DNA from: Lysinibacillus sp. BPa_S21
GTDB lineage: Bacteria; Bacillota; Bacilli; Bacillales_A; Planococcaceae
Assembly (NCBI RefSeq): GCF_023337795.1
Contig: NZ_JALIRS010000013.1
Span: 1-64,000, forward strand
Direction: 5' to 3'
DNA length: 64,000 nucleotides
The notes beneath the pieces were generated by a model that was not told where the DNA came from, did no database searches, and saw only the letters and a list, made by a program, of their open reading frames with translations. Position 1 is the stretch's first letter. The number at the start of each line of letters is the position of its first letter. The position numbers were made by a program, and so were the translations under genes. Positions 7,945-18,035 of this stretch are shown piece by piece.

Positions 7945-8535
7945 CTGAAACGTTTACGACAAATCGTGACGAGAGCAGTAGTTGCCAAAGGGAAGAAGAG
8001 AACGGAAGAACGAGTAACATTAAGTCCATCAAATAAGCCGACGAGTATTCTCGGTTGCTGGGTGATCAATCATACTTGCTCCGCAAAAAAAGTCGGTAAA
8101 TTTGTAGAAGTATCAGGGAAATTTGATGTCAATGTATGGTATGCCTATAGTAATCATTCGAAAACAGCAGTGTTTTCTGAAACGGTTCACTATAAAGACA
8201 AAGTGAAGCTTTCTTTTAGAGACGGTGAAGTGAGTGTTGGTGATGATGTTCGTGTACGCGTTATTCAAGAGCCTAACTGCATAGAGGCAATCATCTCTCC
8301 ATGTGGAACGAAATTTGAAATCGTTGTAGAACGCGAAGTCATTGTAGAGGTAATGGGAGAAACGACGATTTGTATTAGTGTACATCCACTAGATTTCGAA
8401 GAAGAATGGAACTTTGATGATGAGAGCTCATCCTCGTCTTCATCTAGCTCTAGTTCCAGCTCATCGTCTAGTTCAAGTGGTGAAGGAAGGTATGCTTTAG
8501 AGTCCTCATCGTTTCCTGATGAAAGACCAAGATAA
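7945..8535 (+). CDS. cotE: Spore coat morphogenetic protein CotE
   Basis: CotE directs assembly of the outer spore coat in the mother cell. The core (TRAVVAKGKK...PTSILGCWVINH...DVNVWYAYSNHSKT...ISPCGTKFEI) matches the family throughout. The acidic tail of B. subtilis CotE is replaced by DFEEEWNFDDE, then 18 serines (8425-8478) and a short acidic end. Start choice: a consensus AAGGAGG at 7931-7937 is 7 nt before an in-frame CTG (7945). Translating from there gives 16 residues before the AVVAKG block's final Gly, as I recall for B. subtilis CotE. The in-frame GTG at 7918 has no usable ribosome site. A CUG start is therefore proposed, giving 196 residues. Confidence 0.88.
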   Translation: MKRLRQIVTRAVVAKGKKRTEERVTLSPSNKPTSILGCWVINHTCSAKKVGKFVEVSGKFDVNVWYAYSNHSKTAVFSETVHYKDKVKLSFRDGEVSVGDDVRVRVIQEPNCIEAIISPCGTKFEIVVEREVIVEVMGETTICISVHPLDFEEEWNFDDESSSSSSSSSSSSSSSSSSGEGRYALESSSFPDERPR

Positions 8536-8548
8536 TACGAAAGATTTT

Positions 8549-8610
8549 ATACATGCGAAGCGCTAACATCTTTAAAAGGTGAATGAAGCGTTTCGCATGT
8601 ATCTTTTGTT
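8549..8610 (+). terminator. Terminator after cotE
   Basis: ATACATGCGAAGCG pairs imperfectly with CGTTTCGCATGTAT, followed by cttttgtt. Confidence 0.7.
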
Positions 8611-8653
8611 ATAATAAAAATATCTATATTGTTAGAGCGAGGTAAATGTTTAA

Positions 8654-11230
8654 ATGACAACGTATACACCAATGATGCAACAGTATTTGCAGGTAAAAGA
8701 AGATTACAAGGATGCCTTTTTATTTTTTAGATTAGGCGATTTTTACGAGATGTTTTTTGAGGACGCTATAAATGCCTCTCAACTTTTAGAAATTACATTA
8801 ACGAGCCGGGATGCGGGAGCAAAAGAGCGTATTCCAATGTGTGGTGTTCCACATCATTCGGCAAAAAATTATATAGAAACACTTGTGCAAAAGGGCTATA
8901 AGGTTGCAATTTGTGAGCAAACAGAAGATCCGAAACAAGCAAAGGGTGTAGTGAAGCGTGAAGTCGTACAGCTTATTACACCGGGTACAATCATGGAAGG
9001 TAAGTCGCTTGAAGGTAAATCCAATCATTTTATTGGTGCTGCGGAACAATTCGACGATACGACATTTGGCTACGCTTATTTAGACTTATCTACAGGTGAA
9101 GCAGTAGCCTCCTCGATGGAGGGCGACGGTAAAGCGCTATTAATGCAAATGCAGGCTTACGGTATTCGTGAGTTAATTGTCACAGAAAGTTTACAGCTTC
9201 TATTAGCGGAGCATGCAGTAAACGCAGGTATCGTCCTTTCTATTGAAACAGATGAAATGATGTCGGATAAAGCTACACATTATTTAGAAGCGGTACCAAA
9301 TGATTTAAAAATTGCTTGCTTGCGTTTGCTAGCTTATATCGATAAAACACAAATGCGTTCATTAACACATATTCAAGCATTTACTTATAATGAAATGAAA
9401 AATTATTTACGTATAGACTCTAGCTCGAAGCGTAATTTAGAGCTTATTCAATCTATTCGCGGTGGCGATCAAAAGGGTACACTTTTATGGTTATTAGATG
9501 ACACCGTGACGGCAATGGGAGGGCGAAAGTTAAAGCAATGGTTACATCAACCTCTTGCTTCACGTTCTGCGATAGAAGAGAGACTAGCAACTGTCACTGA
9601 TTTATTGGAGGAATATTTTGTAAGAACAGAACTCCAAGCTTCTTTAAAACAAGTATATGATTTAGAGCGTTTAGCTGGGCGTGTAGCTTTTGGTAATGTA
9701 GGTGGACGTGATTTAGCACAGCTACGCGATTCATTACGTCAAGTACCTACCATTCAGCAACAATTACTTAGCTCCAATAAAGCAACATTACAAAAGCTAG
9801 GCGCAGCGCTTGATACGTGTGCGGATGTTGAGGAACTATTGGCTCGTGCGATTACAGACAATCCTCCAATTGCGATTAAAGAGGGTGACGTCATTCGTGA
9901 TGGCTATGATGGTCGCTTAGATGAACTACGCTATGCTTCTCGTAATGGGAAGGATTGGATCGCACAGCTAGAGCAAGAGGAACGGACAAAAACAGGCATT
10001 AAAAACTTAAAAATCGGCTACAATCGAGTTTTCGGCTACTATATTGAAATTACGAAATCTAACATCCATTTAGCCGATTTAACGCGCTATGAACGTAAGC
10101 AAACTTTGGCAAATGCTGAGCGTTATATTACTCAGGAGCTTAAGGAAAAAGAAGCGTTAATTTTAAATGCTGAGGAAGAAAGTTTAACGTTAGAGTATAA
10201 CTTATTTGTGGCCATACGTGATGAATTAAAGGTGTTTATTCCACGTGTCCAAGCGTTAGCGGCAAGCATTAGTGAGTTAGATGTGTTATTAAGCTTTGCG
10301 AGTGTTTCAGAGAAATATCGTTTTACGAAGCCTGAGTTTCATGGCGGGCGTTCGCTAGAAATTATCGAAGGACGTCATCCAGTTGTTGAGAAAATGCTTA
10401 ATAAGCAAATGTATGTACCAAACGATTGTGTACTTGAGGATAATAACAATATGATGCTTATAACAGGTCCGAATATGTCCGGTAAAAGTACGTATATGCG
10501 TCAGGTTGCACTCATTGTTGTGATGGCACAAATGGGCTGCTATGTGCCTGCTGAAAAAGCTAGATTACCAATTACAGATCAGATTTTTACACGTATCGGT
10601 GCTGCGGATGATTTAGCTGCAGGACAATCAACATTTATGGTGGAGATGTTAGAATCTCAGCACGCGATTACGCATGCTACAAAAAATAGTTTAATGCTCT
10701 TTGATGAAATTGGCCGTGGGACATCTACTTATGATGGCATGAGTCTTGCTCAATCCATGATGGAATACATCCATGACAAAATCGGAGCAAACACACTGTT
10801 TTCAACGCACTATCATGAATTAACGGCACTCGAAAACGAGCTACCACGACTGCAAAATGTACATGTATCTGCTACTGAAAAAAATGGCACAGTTGTCTTT
10901 TTGCATAAGGTGAAAAAGGGGGCTGCCGATAAATCTTACGGAATTCATGTAGCGCAGCTTGCACAATTACCAGAGGAAATTTTAACAAGAGCACAAGTGT
11001 TACTTGAAAACTTCGAATCTGGAAACGAAGTAGCTGTGGCACAAGAGGTTGTTGAAAAGCCAATGCAAATGTCACTATTTACAGAGGAAGAACCAACCTC
11101 TCAAACTTCTCCGGCAGAGGCAGAGGTACTTAAAAATCTTGAAAAAGTAAATATTCTAGGTACCTCACCAATGCAAGCGATGAATATTTTATATGAATTA
11201 CAGCAGCAATTATTAAACATAAAAAAATAA
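8654..11230 (+). CDS. mutS: DNA mismatch repair protein MutS
   Basis: An 858-residue mismatch-recognition ATPase that starts methyl-independent mismatch repair with MutL. The N-terminal mismatch-binding motif is GDFYEMF, with intercalating F30 and E32. The C-terminal ATPase has Walker A GPNMSGKST, Walker B LMLFDEIGRGTS and the STHYHEL segment. A QMSLF motif near residue 810 resembles the beta-clamp binding motif through which Bacillus MutS reaches replication sites. mutL starts 14 bp downstream, forming the classic mutSL operon. Confidence 0.98.
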   Translation: MTTYTPMMQQYLQVKEDYKDAFLFFRLGDFYEMFFEDAINASQLLEITLTSRDAGAKERIPMCGVPHHSAKNYIETLVQKGYKVAICEQTEDPKQAKGVVKREVVQLITPGTIMEGKSLEGKSNHFIGAAEQFDDTTFGYAYLDLSTGEAVASSMEGDGKALLMQMQAYGIRELIVTESLQLLLAEHAVNAGIVLSIETDEMMSDKATHYLEAVPNDLKIACLRLLAYIDKTQMRSLTHIQAFTYNEMKNYLRIDSSSKRNLELIQSIRGGDQKGTLLWLLDDTVTAMGGRKLKQWLHQPLASRSAIEERLATVTDLLEEYFVRTELQASLKQVYDLERLAGRVAFGNVGGRDLAQLRDSLRQVPTIQQQLLSSNKATLQKLGAALDTCADVEELLARAITDNPPIAIKEGDVIRDGYDGRLDELRYASRNGKDWIAQLEQEERTKTGIKNLKIGYNRVFGYYIEITKSNIHLADLTRYERKQTLANAERYITQELKEKEALILNAEEESLTLEYNLFVAIRDELKVFIPRVQALAASISELDVLLSFASVSEKYRFTKPEFHGGRSLEIIEGRHPVVEKMLNKQMYVPNDCVLEDNNNMMLITGPNMSGKSTYMRQVALIVVMAQMGCYVPAEKARLPITDQIFTRIGAADDLAAGQSTFMVEMLESQHAITHATKNSLMLFDEIGRGTSTYDGMSLAQSMMEYIHDKIGANTLFSTHYHELTALENELPRLQNVHVSATEKNGTVVFLHKVKKGAADKSYGIHVAQLAQLPEEILTRAQVLLENFESGNEVAVAQEVVEKPMQMSLFTEEEPTSQTSPAEAEVLKNLEKVNILGTSPMQAMNILYELQQQLLNIKK

Positions 11231-11244
11231 AGGAGTGAAGCGCT

Positions 11245-13131
11245 ATGGGAAAAATACAAATTATGGACGAGTGGCTGTCCAATAAAATCGCGGCAGGGGA
11301 AGTAGTTGAAAGACCAGCCTCTGTCGTTAAAGAGCTTGTTGAAAATGCCATTGATGCTGGGAGTACGTCCATTGATGTTTTTTTACTAGAAGCGGGCCTC
11401 ACTTCAATTCAGGTCATTGATAATGGTAGTGGTATGGATGAAGAGGATGCACTTATATCATACTCTCGCCATGCAACAAGTAAAATTCATCAGGAACATG
11501 ATTTATTTCGAATTCGTACGCTTGGCTTCCGTGGTGAGGCATTAGCATCCATTGCATCTGTGTCTAAAATGACACTCATTACATCAAACGGAGAATCAGG
11601 AACGTATTTAGAGCTTGAGGGTGGACATGTCGCTACGCATAAACCAGGCCCTTTGCGTAAGGGAACAGATATAACAATCGCACAGTTATTTTTCAATACA
11701 CCCGCGCGGTTAAAATATATGAAAACAATACAAACCGAGCTTGGACATACAATTGATCTAATGAACCGTCTTGCACTCGGAAATCCACAAATTGCCTTTA
11801 GATTGCTGCATAACGGCCAGCAATTGTTACAAACAAATGGACGTGGTGACGTGCAGCAAGTATTAGCTGCAATTTACGGTGTGCATAATGCTAAGAAAAT
11901 GGTGGCGTTCAATGGAGAGTCACATGATTATAAAATTTCTGGATACGTCACTCTACCAGAGGTGACTCGTGCTTCAAAAAACTATATGTCGTTATTTGTG
12001 AATGGTCGCTGGGTGAAGCATTATTTGGTGCAAAAAGCGATTGTAGATGCTTATCATACGTATTTGCCCATCGAACGTTTTCCAATTGTCGCGCTCTATA
12101 TAGAGGGAGACCCTTATTTAACAGATGTCAATGTTCATCCTGCCAAGCATCAAGTACGTTTAAGTAAAGAGCCTGAACTTCTTAAGTTAATTGAGGAAAC
12201 GATACGAGAGAAAATCCGCAATGTTATTCGAGTCCCTCAAATGGAGAAGAAGGAGAAGGTGGCAAAACCTGCAACAGAGCAGTTAAATATTTGGAAACCA
12301 GCACCAAAGCTGAGTGTGGAGAAAATGAATGCTATTGTAGAAAAACTTTATGATGTGCAAACAGTTCAGGAATCGAACACATTAGATCCTATAGTGCCAC
12401 AACCTGAATCCTCCCCTACTATCATTGAAGATAGCTGGAAACCGACACCGGTGATGGAAGTAAATAGTCCCGAGGGAGTAAATCCTCCAGAAGAAGTGAA
12501 GCTAGAGGAACCAATAGAAGTTCTACAGGATGATCCAGAAAAGGAACCATTCCCTACGCTCGAAGTGGTAGGACAAATTCATGGTACGTATATTGTTGCG
12601 CAAATGGAGGATGGTTTTTATTTAATTGATCAGCATGCCGCTCAGGAGCGCATCAAATATGAATTTTTCCGTGAAAAGGTCGGTCAGGTGAACCCAAATG
12701 AACGCCAAACTTTATTGCTTCCATTGACCTTCCACTATGCTGCTGACGAGGCTCTTATATTAAGAGAAAATAGGCAGGAGTTAGAAGCTGTTGGGGTATT
12801 TTTAGAGGAATTTGGACAGGCTTCATTTGTCGTGAGAGAGCATCCTAGCTGGTTCCCTAAAGGAGAAGAACAGGAAATTATTGAAGACTTGATTGAACAG
12901 GTGCTGACAACTAAAAAGGCAGACGTCAAAAAATTACGGGAGGCAGCAGCGATTATGATGAGCTGTAAAAAGTCGATAAAGGCCAACCATTATTTAACGA
13001 AAGAACAAATGGACACGTTATTGCAAGATTTGCGCAATGCCGACAATCCGTTTACATGCCCTCACGGACGTCCAGTACTGATTCATTTTACAACGTATGA
13101 AGTAGAAAAAATGTTTAAACGGGTAATGTAG
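11245..13131 (+). CDS. mutL: DNA mismatch repair endonuclease MutL
   Basis: A 628-residue protein. The N-terminal GHKL ATPase shows ELVENAIDAG, DNGSGMD and GFRGEALASI. A Pro/Glu-rich linker spans about 335-435. The C-terminal domain carries the nicking-endonuclease motif DQHAAQERIKYE plus the C-terminal metal-site segments (SCKKSIKANH and CPHGRP). This is the nuclease-competent MutL used by bacteria lacking MutH and Dam. It nicks the nascent strand after MutS recognition. It is translationally close to mutS and preceded by AGGAG. Confidence 0.98.
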   Translation: MGKIQIMDEWLSNKIAAGEVVERPASVVKELVENAIDAGSTSIDVFLLEAGLTSIQVIDNGSGMDEEDALISYSRHATSKIHQEHDLFRIRTLGFRGEALASIASVSKMTLITSNGESGTYLELEGGHVATHKPGPLRKGTDITIAQLFFNTPARLKYMKTIQTELGHTIDLMNRLALGNPQIAFRLLHNGQQLLQTNGRGDVQQVLAAIYGVHNAKKMVAFNGESHDYKISGYVTLPEVTRASKNYMSLFVNGRWVKHYLVQKAIVDAYHTYLPIERFPIVALYIEGDPYLTDVNVHPAKHQVRLSKEPELLKLIEETIREKIRNVIRVPQMEKKEKVAKPATEQLNIWKPAPKLSVEKMNAIVEKLYDVQTVQESNTLDPIVPQPESSPTIIEDSWKPTPVMEVNSPEGVNPPEEVKLEEPIEVLQDDPEKEPFPTLEVVGQIHGTYIVAQMEDGFYLIDQHAAQERIKYEFFREKVGQVNPNERQTLLLPLTFHYAADEALILRENRQELEAVGVFLEEFGQASFVVREHPSWFPKGEEQEIIEDLIEQVLTTKKADVKKLREAAAIMMSCKKSIKANHYLTKEQMDTLLQDLRNADNPFTCPHGRPVLIHFTTYEVEKMFKRVM

Positions 13132-13646
13132 TTGGGACGCCTAACAAAGGTTCAAGAGCAAAATGAATAGATCATGCGCATAAAAGGAATTTTGTAGGTA
13201 AAGCATATACAAATGATTCATCATCAAAAGTTGTGAATGACATTTTAAAAAATGTATGCCGTTTATCTTCATTCAGTAGAGACTTCTACCTCATTAATAA
13301 TGAGGTGAATGTGGATATGCTTTGCAGTGGGGCATCCAAGCATCTATTGAAATAGAGGAACTCAGTCTAAGAACGCCACGTCCTGTTGCAACGACTGAGT
13401 GACCAACATCACGTTGGCCCAAAGGCTCCGGCAGATATCACGGATTTTTAAAGCGATGAATTGTGCGGATACAATTCAAAATCCAAACGTAATTACGCCA
13501 AGGCGACATCAACCACACGTTATGGTGATGAGCTATAAAAATGACATTAGAATTTCTATGCTTAAGGTCATTGCTAGTTAATAGGCTAACATACGCAATA
13601 GAGGTTACACGTATTTTCAAATTATAGCTAATGGGGGGAGAAAGAT
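13132..13646. other. Gene-free interval mutL-glpD with decayed repeat
   Basis: This interval holds no credible gene. Positions 13208-13235 and about 13390-13540 resemble the left flank (tcatcatcaaaagtt) and the interior/right flank (gtgaccaacatcacgttggcc; catcaaccacacgttatggtgatgag) of the dispersed element, so it is probably a decayed copy. A perfect 9+1+9 palindrome, ACCTCATTA-A-TAATGAGGT, lies at 13288-13306. An 18-nt segment at 13262-13279 is repeated inverted at 21843-21860. No GlpP-type antiterminator hairpin could be identified with confidence before glpD. Confidence 0.6.
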
Positions 13647-15293
13647 ATGTTTTCATTTGAGCATCGTCCTAAAATTATAAATTTTTTAGAGCAATATAGC
13701 TTTGATGTTTTAGTTATTGGTGGAGGCATTACGGGTGCTGGTATTGCGCTAGATGCCGCATCTAGAGGATTATCAGTCGCTTTGATTGAGAAGCAGGATT
13801 TTTCTGCTGGCACATCAAGCCGTTCAACAAAGCTTATTCATGGTGGACTTCGTTATTTAAAGCAGCTGGATGTTAGTGTAGTAGCTGAGGTTGGGCGTGA
13901 GCGTGAAATTGTCTATGACAATGCTGTTCACGTGACAACCCCTGAAAAAATGTTACTACCATTATATAAGAAGGGCTCACTTGGACCATTTACTACATCA
14001 ATGGCATTGAAGGTATATGATCGATTAGCCGGTGTTAAAAAGCATGAACGTAGAACAATGTTAAACGCCCAGGAAACGGCAGAGCTAGAGCCTTTACTCA
14101 ATCGAGATGAGCTTATTGGTGGAGGGTATTACGTTGAATATCGTACAGATGATGCCCGTTTGACAATTGAAGTGCTGAAAAAAGCTGTGGAATATGGGGC
14201 GCTTTGTTTAAATTATGCGGAGATGACAGAATTTTTATATGAGAAGAAAAAGCTTGTTGGGGTACAAGTGAAGGATCATGTTACAGGGAAAACAATCGAA
14301 TTGCATGCTGCGCAAATCGTCAATGCTACTGGACCTTGGGTAGATGAGGTCCGCCACAAGGATAAAGTAGTAGATAAAAAACAATTACGTCTGACAAAAG
14401 GGGTCCATATTGTCCTTGATCAAAAGGATTTTCCATTAAGGCAGGCAGTGTATTTTGATATAGTGGATGGGCGTATGGCTTTTGCTATACCACGTGATGG
14501 TAAAGCCTATGTAGGGACAACAGATACAGTTTACGAGGGAGACCCTGTTCATCCTGTCGCTACCCAAGAGGATGTTGACTATTTAATTGCTGCTGCAAAA
14601 ACAGTCTTTCCAACTGCAAATATATCAAGAGATACGATTGAATCGTCGTGGGCAGGTGTGCGTCCACTTATATTTGAAAAAGGCAAGGATCCATCTGAAA
14701 TTTCACGCAAAGATGAGATATGGATGGCACCAAGTGGACTAATGACGATCGCTGGTGGTAAATTAACGGGATACCGTCAAATGGCAGAAACAATCGTTGA
14801 TAAAATTGTGAAAAATCATAAATTTAAGCACGTAAGTCCATGTGTAACACGTGAGTTATCGCTTTCGGGTGCAAAGGGTATTAATGCCATCAATTTCTCT
14901 GATTATAGTACTTATAAAGCTAAAGAGGGCGTTCAGTATGGTCTTAATTATGATGAAGCAAAACAGCTTGTACAAAAATATGGTACAAATGTTGATGCCT
15001 TATATAACCAAGTGAAATACTTACATGAGCACGGAAGTACGATGCCATTAGCCTTACATGCCATGCTACTTTATGCCATAGAAGCGGAAATGGTATACAC
15101 ACCAAGTGATTTCTTTATTCGTCGAACAGGCTTATTATACTTTGATATTGATGCAGTAAAACGCTATAAACAGCAGGTCATTCAAGTGATGCAACAACAT
15201 TTTCACTATACAGAGTCACAAAGAAATACTTATATAGCTCAATTAGAGCAAGCCATTTTAGATGCAACAAATTTTGCGGAAGAAGGAGTGTAA
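13647..15293 (+). CDS. glpD: Aerobic glycerol-3-phosphate dehydrogenase GlpD
   Basis: A 548-residue FAD enzyme that oxidises sn-glycerol 3-phosphate to dihydroxyacetone phosphate at the membrane and passes electrons to menaquinone. The Rossmann FAD motif GGGITGAG is at 25-32. The following GTSSRSTKLIHGGLRYL segment is typical of GlpD. The C-terminal cap domain is complete. A strong ggggggag precedes the ATG. glpF and glpK are not adjacent. The downstream hydrolase gene starts 3 bp after the stop, so the two are co-transcribed. Confidence 0.97.
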   Translation: MFSFEHRPKIINFLEQYSFDVLVIGGGITGAGIALDAASRGLSVALIEKQDFSAGTSSRSTKLIHGGLRYLKQLDVSVVAEVGREREIVYDNAVHVTTPEKMLLPLYKKGSLGPFTTSMALKVYDRLAGVKKHERRTMLNAQETAELEPLLNRDELIGGGYYVEYRTDDARLTIEVLKKAVEYGALCLNYAEMTEFLYEKKKLVGVQVKDHVTGKTIELHAAQIVNATGPWVDEVRHKDKVVDKKQLRLTKGVHIVLDQKDFPLRQAVYFDIVDGRMAFAIPRDGKAYVGTTDTVYEGDPVHPVATQEDVDYLIAAAKTVFPTANISRDTIESSWAGVRPLIFEKGKDPSEISRKDEIWMAPSGLMTIAGGKLTGYRQMAETIVDKIVKNHKFKHVSPCVTRELSLSGAKGINAINFSDYSTYKAKEGVQYGLNYDEAKQLVQKYGTNVDALYNQVKYLHEHGSTMPLALHAMLLYAIEAEMVYTPSDFFIRRTGLLYFDIDAVKRYKQQVIQVMQQHFHYTESQRNTYIAQLEQAILDATNFAEEGV

Positions 15294-15296
15294 GTA

Positions 15297-16211
15297 ATGC
15301 GTTATATTGAAATGTCAGATGGCCATTTTCTGTTTACTCGAACATTAAAGCCAACGAAGCCATGTATTGGCCATATTCATATTCTGCATGGTATGGCGGA
15401 GCATAGTGGACGTTATGTTAAATTTGCCAATAGCCTAAATGAAGCTGGCTATGCAGTGACAATGCATGATCATCGAGGGCATGGAGAAACGGCAGCCTAT
15501 AATGGCACACTAGGTTTCTTTGCTGAAGAAAATGGGTTTGAACGTGTCGTAAAGGATGCGCATGAAGTAGTAACAATATTGCATGAACAATTTGCTGATG
15601 TACCTTTGATTTTATTTGGACATAGTATGGGGTCGTTCATTACTAGAAGGTATATTCAATTGTACGGTGATCAAGTAGACAATGTGATTTTATGCGGAAC
15701 AGGTAATGTTACAGCATTGCATACGATGGGGAACTTAGTAGCAAAAGTATTGGCCAAACAGTCCGGTAAAGAGACGGAGAGCAAGTTATTAAATAAGCTG
15801 AGCTTTGGTAGCTTTAATAAACAGTTTCCAAATTCGAAGACTGCATATGATTGGTTATGTTCAGTAGAGGATGAAGTGGAAAAATATATCGATGATCCAT
15901 ATTGCGGTTTTATCCCAACAAATCAATTTTTTGTCGATTTAACAACAGGTTTTATGTCGTTAAATCGTAAAAGTGAGATAGCAAAAGTAAAGAAAGATTT
16001 ACCGATATTATTGATAAGTGGTAGCAAGGATCCAGTCGGAGAACAAGGCCAAGGTGTGTATGCTGTTGCTGAACAATTTGCAGAAGCGGGTCTACAAGAT
16101 GTGACGGTTTACCTATTTGAGGATAAGCGACATGAAATCCTAAACGAAGATAACCGAGAGGCAGTCTATCAACTTTTATTACGGTGGTTAGAAAAATATG
16201 ATACAAGATAA
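15297..16211 (+). CDS. Alpha/beta hydrolase, lysophospholipase/monoacylglycerol lipase type
   Basis: A 304-residue soluble hydrolase of the PldB/YtpA type (Hydrolase_4). The nucleophile elbow is GHSMGS, the catalytic Asp is likely in the GSKDPVG segment, and the His is in KRHEILNE. The N-terminal [10 protein letters not shown] oxyanion-hole region is characteristic. It probably releases glycerol or fatty acid from lysophospholipids or monoglycerides, which would fit its coupling to glpD. That link is inferred from context. It overlaps miaA by 14 bp. Confidence 0.85.
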   Translation: MRYIEMSDGHFLFTRTLKPTKPCIGHIHILHGMAEHSGRYVKFANSLNEAGYAVTMHDHRGHGETAAYNGTLGFFAEENGFERVVKDAHEVVTILHEQFADVPLILFGHSMGSFITRRYIQLYGDQVDNVILCGTGNVTALHTMGNLVAKVLAKQSGKETESKLLNKLSFGSFNKQFPNSKTAYDWLCSVEDEVEKYIDDPYCGFIPTNQFFVDLTTGFMSLNRKSEIAKVKKDLPILLISGSKDPVGEQGQGVYAVAEQFAEAGLQDVTVYLFEDKRHEILNEDNREAVYQLLLRWLEKYDTR

Positions 16212-17100
16212 ATTACAGCAGGCAGAGGTCGTAGCAATCGTAGGGCCTACTGCTTCTGGGAAAACGGCATTAAGCATTGAATTAGCCAAAAAATATAATG
16301 GCGAAATCATCAACGGTGATTCCATGCAAATCTATCGAGGCTTAGATATTGGTACAGCGAAAATTACTGAGGAAGAGATGGAGGGTGTCCCCCATCATTT
16401 ATTAAGCTTCAAAGAGCCAACGGAGTCCTTTTCAGTAGCAGACTATCAAAAATTAGTACGAGCTAAAATTGCGGAAATTCAAGAGCGGGGAAAGCTACCG
16501 ATTATTGTAGGGGGCTCAGGCTTATATGTGCAGGCAGTTCTCTTTGATTTTCAATTTACGGAGGAGCAGGTAGATGAGGTAGCTCGGAAAGCCTATTATG
16601 AAGAGCTAGAGAAATTAGGTCCAGAGGCCATGCATGCTAAGCTTAAAAAACTTGATCCACAAACAGCTGAGGCAATTCATCCAAACAATACCCGCCGTGT
16701 TATACGTGCATTAGAGATGATTGAGCTTAGTGGCGTTTCAAAGGCTTCTGAAGCACAAAATCGTGGAGAAGTTCCACTTTACAATCATGTGATTATAGGG
16801 CTTGGGCAAAATATGTCACGTGAAAAGCTCTATGATCGTATTAATCTTCGCGTGGATATCATGATGGAAAAAGGGCTTTTAGAAGAAGTAAAGGGCTTAT
16901 GGCAGCAAAATATTCGCGGCGTGCAGTCCATCCAAGCAATCGGCTACAAGGAATTATATGATTACCTTGATGGAAAATGTTCATTAGAAGAAGCCGTTGA
17001 TAGTTTAAAGCAAAATTCTCGCCGTTATGCGAAAAGACAACTAACTTACTTCCGTAATAAAATGGATGTCTATTTTGTTAAAAATGACGAAAAACTTTAA
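16198..17100 (+). CDS. miaA: tRNA dimethylallyltransferase MiaA
   Basis: A 300-residue enzyme that transfers a dimethylallyl group to A37 of UNN-reading tRNAs, making the substrate of MiaB. The P-loop is GPTASGKT (16-23), followed by [17 protein letters not shown] and [11 protein letters not shown]. The C-terminal [14 protein letters not shown] closes the tRNA-binding region. The start lies within the end of the hydrolase gene, suggesting translational coupling. hfq follows about 90 bp on, as in other Bacillales. Confidence 0.97.
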   Translation: MIQDKLQQAEVVAIVGPTASGKTALSIELAKKYNGEIINGDSMQIYRGLDIGTAKITEEEMEGVPHHLLSFKEPTESFSVADYQKLVRAKIAEIQERGKLPIIVGGSGLYVQAVLFDFQFTEEQVDEVARKAYYEELEKLGPEAMHAKLKKLDPQTAEAIHPNNTRRVIRALEMIELSGVSKASEAQNRGEVPLYNHVIIGLGQNMSREKLYDRINLRVDIMMEKGLLEEVKGLWQQNIRGVQSIQAIGYKELYDYLDGKCSLEEAVDSLKQNSRRYAKRQLTYFRNKMDVYFVKNDEKL

Positions 17101-17191
17101 TTAATTTCTAAAAATTACTAATTGCCAAATTGGGAGAACATGCTACTATAGGAATGAAGAGGTAGAAAGAGAGTATAGGGAGGCATTTTTG

Positions 17192-17422
17192 ATGAAATCA
17201 ATTAACTTGCAAGATACATTCTTAAACCACCTACGTAAAAATAATGTTTTTGTAACTGTGTTTTTGTTGAATGGATTTCAATTAAAAGGAACGGTGAAAT
17301 CCTATGACAATTTTACAGTATTATTACTAGATGCTGATAGCAAACAACATCTTATTTACAAACACGCTATTTCAACATTTGTTCCAGGAAAGCAAGTGGA
17401 TTTTTTAGAGACAGATGAATAG
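17192..17422 (+). CDS. hfq: RNA chaperone Hfq
   Basis: A small Sm-fold RNA chaperone of 76 residues that forms a hexamer. The Sm1 region is [19 protein letters not shown] and the Sm2 motif is IYKHAIST. The C-terminal tail is short, as in Gram-positives. An AGGGAGG at 17177-17183 is 8 nt from the ATG at 17192, so this ATG is preferred over the in-frame TTG one codon upstream. There is no terminator directly after the stop. A dispersed repeat copy follows at 17482. Confidence 0.97.
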   Translation: MKSINLQDTFLNHLRKNNVFVTVFLLNGFQLKGTVKSYDNFTVLLLDADSKQHLIYKHAISTFVPGKQVDFLETDE

Positions 17423-17481
17423 ATCATTCATCATCAAAAGTTTTGGAATCAGATTTTATAAAACGTTTACTATGTGTATAA

Positions 17482-17593
17482 GTTGATTGGAGTGAAGACT
17501 GGGCGACTCCTTAGGGATTAGCGACGCCCCTAGGAAGCTCTGTGCGAAAGCGAAGCGTCAGCTACAAAGCGCCCAGTCGGAACGGAAATCAAC
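17482..17593 (+). repeat. Dispersed palindromic element, copy C (short form)
   Basis: GTTGATT (17482-17488) and AATCAAC (17587-17593) bound a 112-bp element with inner arms GACTGGGCG and CGCCCAGTC. The interior carries only the gacgcccctaggaagc and gcgaaagcgaagcgtcagc modules. The nested hairpin module seen in copies A, E, F and H is missing, so this looks like a minimal form. The flank attcatcatcaaaagtt upstream is shared with other copies. Confidence 0.88.
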
Positions 17594-17630
17594 CCCACGT
17601 TATGATGAAGGGCCTTAAAAAACTAGATTA

Positions 17631-17666
17631 AAACAGTTAGTGTTCTTGACACTAGCTGTTTTTTTG
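17631..17666 (+). terminator. Terminator downstream of hfq and repeat C
   Basis: ACAGTTAGTG pairs with CACTAGCTGT (one G-T pair) over a short loop, followed by seven T. Confidence 0.8.
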
Positions 17667-17716
17667 CCTACAGGCTATAATGTAAGAGGAAATCGACATA
17701 TTGGAGGACAACACAA

Positions 17717-18019
17717 ATGAAATCAATGGATACAACTGAAATAGTAGCACTATTAGATGCAAACGAAGACCTATATATTATTGATGTTCGTGAAGATGAA
17801 GAGGTGGCACAGGGCATGATTCCTGGTGCTCAGCATATTGCACTTGGGACAATCCCAGAGCGATTAGATGAATTAGATGCTTCTAAGCCATACATTATCG
17901 TTTGTAAGGCAGGCGGTCGTTCAGCAAATGCTTGTGCATACCTTGAAGCTCAAGGCTTTGACGTAACAAACCTTGAAGGCGGCATGCTTGCTTATGATGG
18001 AGAGTTAGAATTTAAATAA
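17717..18019 (+). CDS. Rhodanese-like sulfurtransferase domain protein
   Basis: A single rhodanese domain of 100 residues. The active-site loop is CKAGGR with C63. The DVREDEEVAQGMIPGA segment is the conserved first part of the fold. Such small cytosolic rhodaneses carry persulfide sulfur, but the acceptor here is unknown. It has its own likely -10 (TATAAT near 17679) and a TTGGAGG ribosome site, and is closed by a terminator, so it is probably monocistronic. Confidence 0.9.
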   Translation: MKSMDTTEIVALLDANEDLYIIDVREDEEVAQGMIPGAQHIALGTIPERLDELDASKPYIIVCKAGGRSANACAYLEAQGFDVTNLEGGMLAYDGELEFK

Positions 18020-18035
18020 TGACGTACTGTAAAGA

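Noticed and set aside
13399-13656. 60- and 72-codon ORFs between mutL and glpD
   Set aside because: They overlap a decayed repeat and have no ribosome site or recognisable product.
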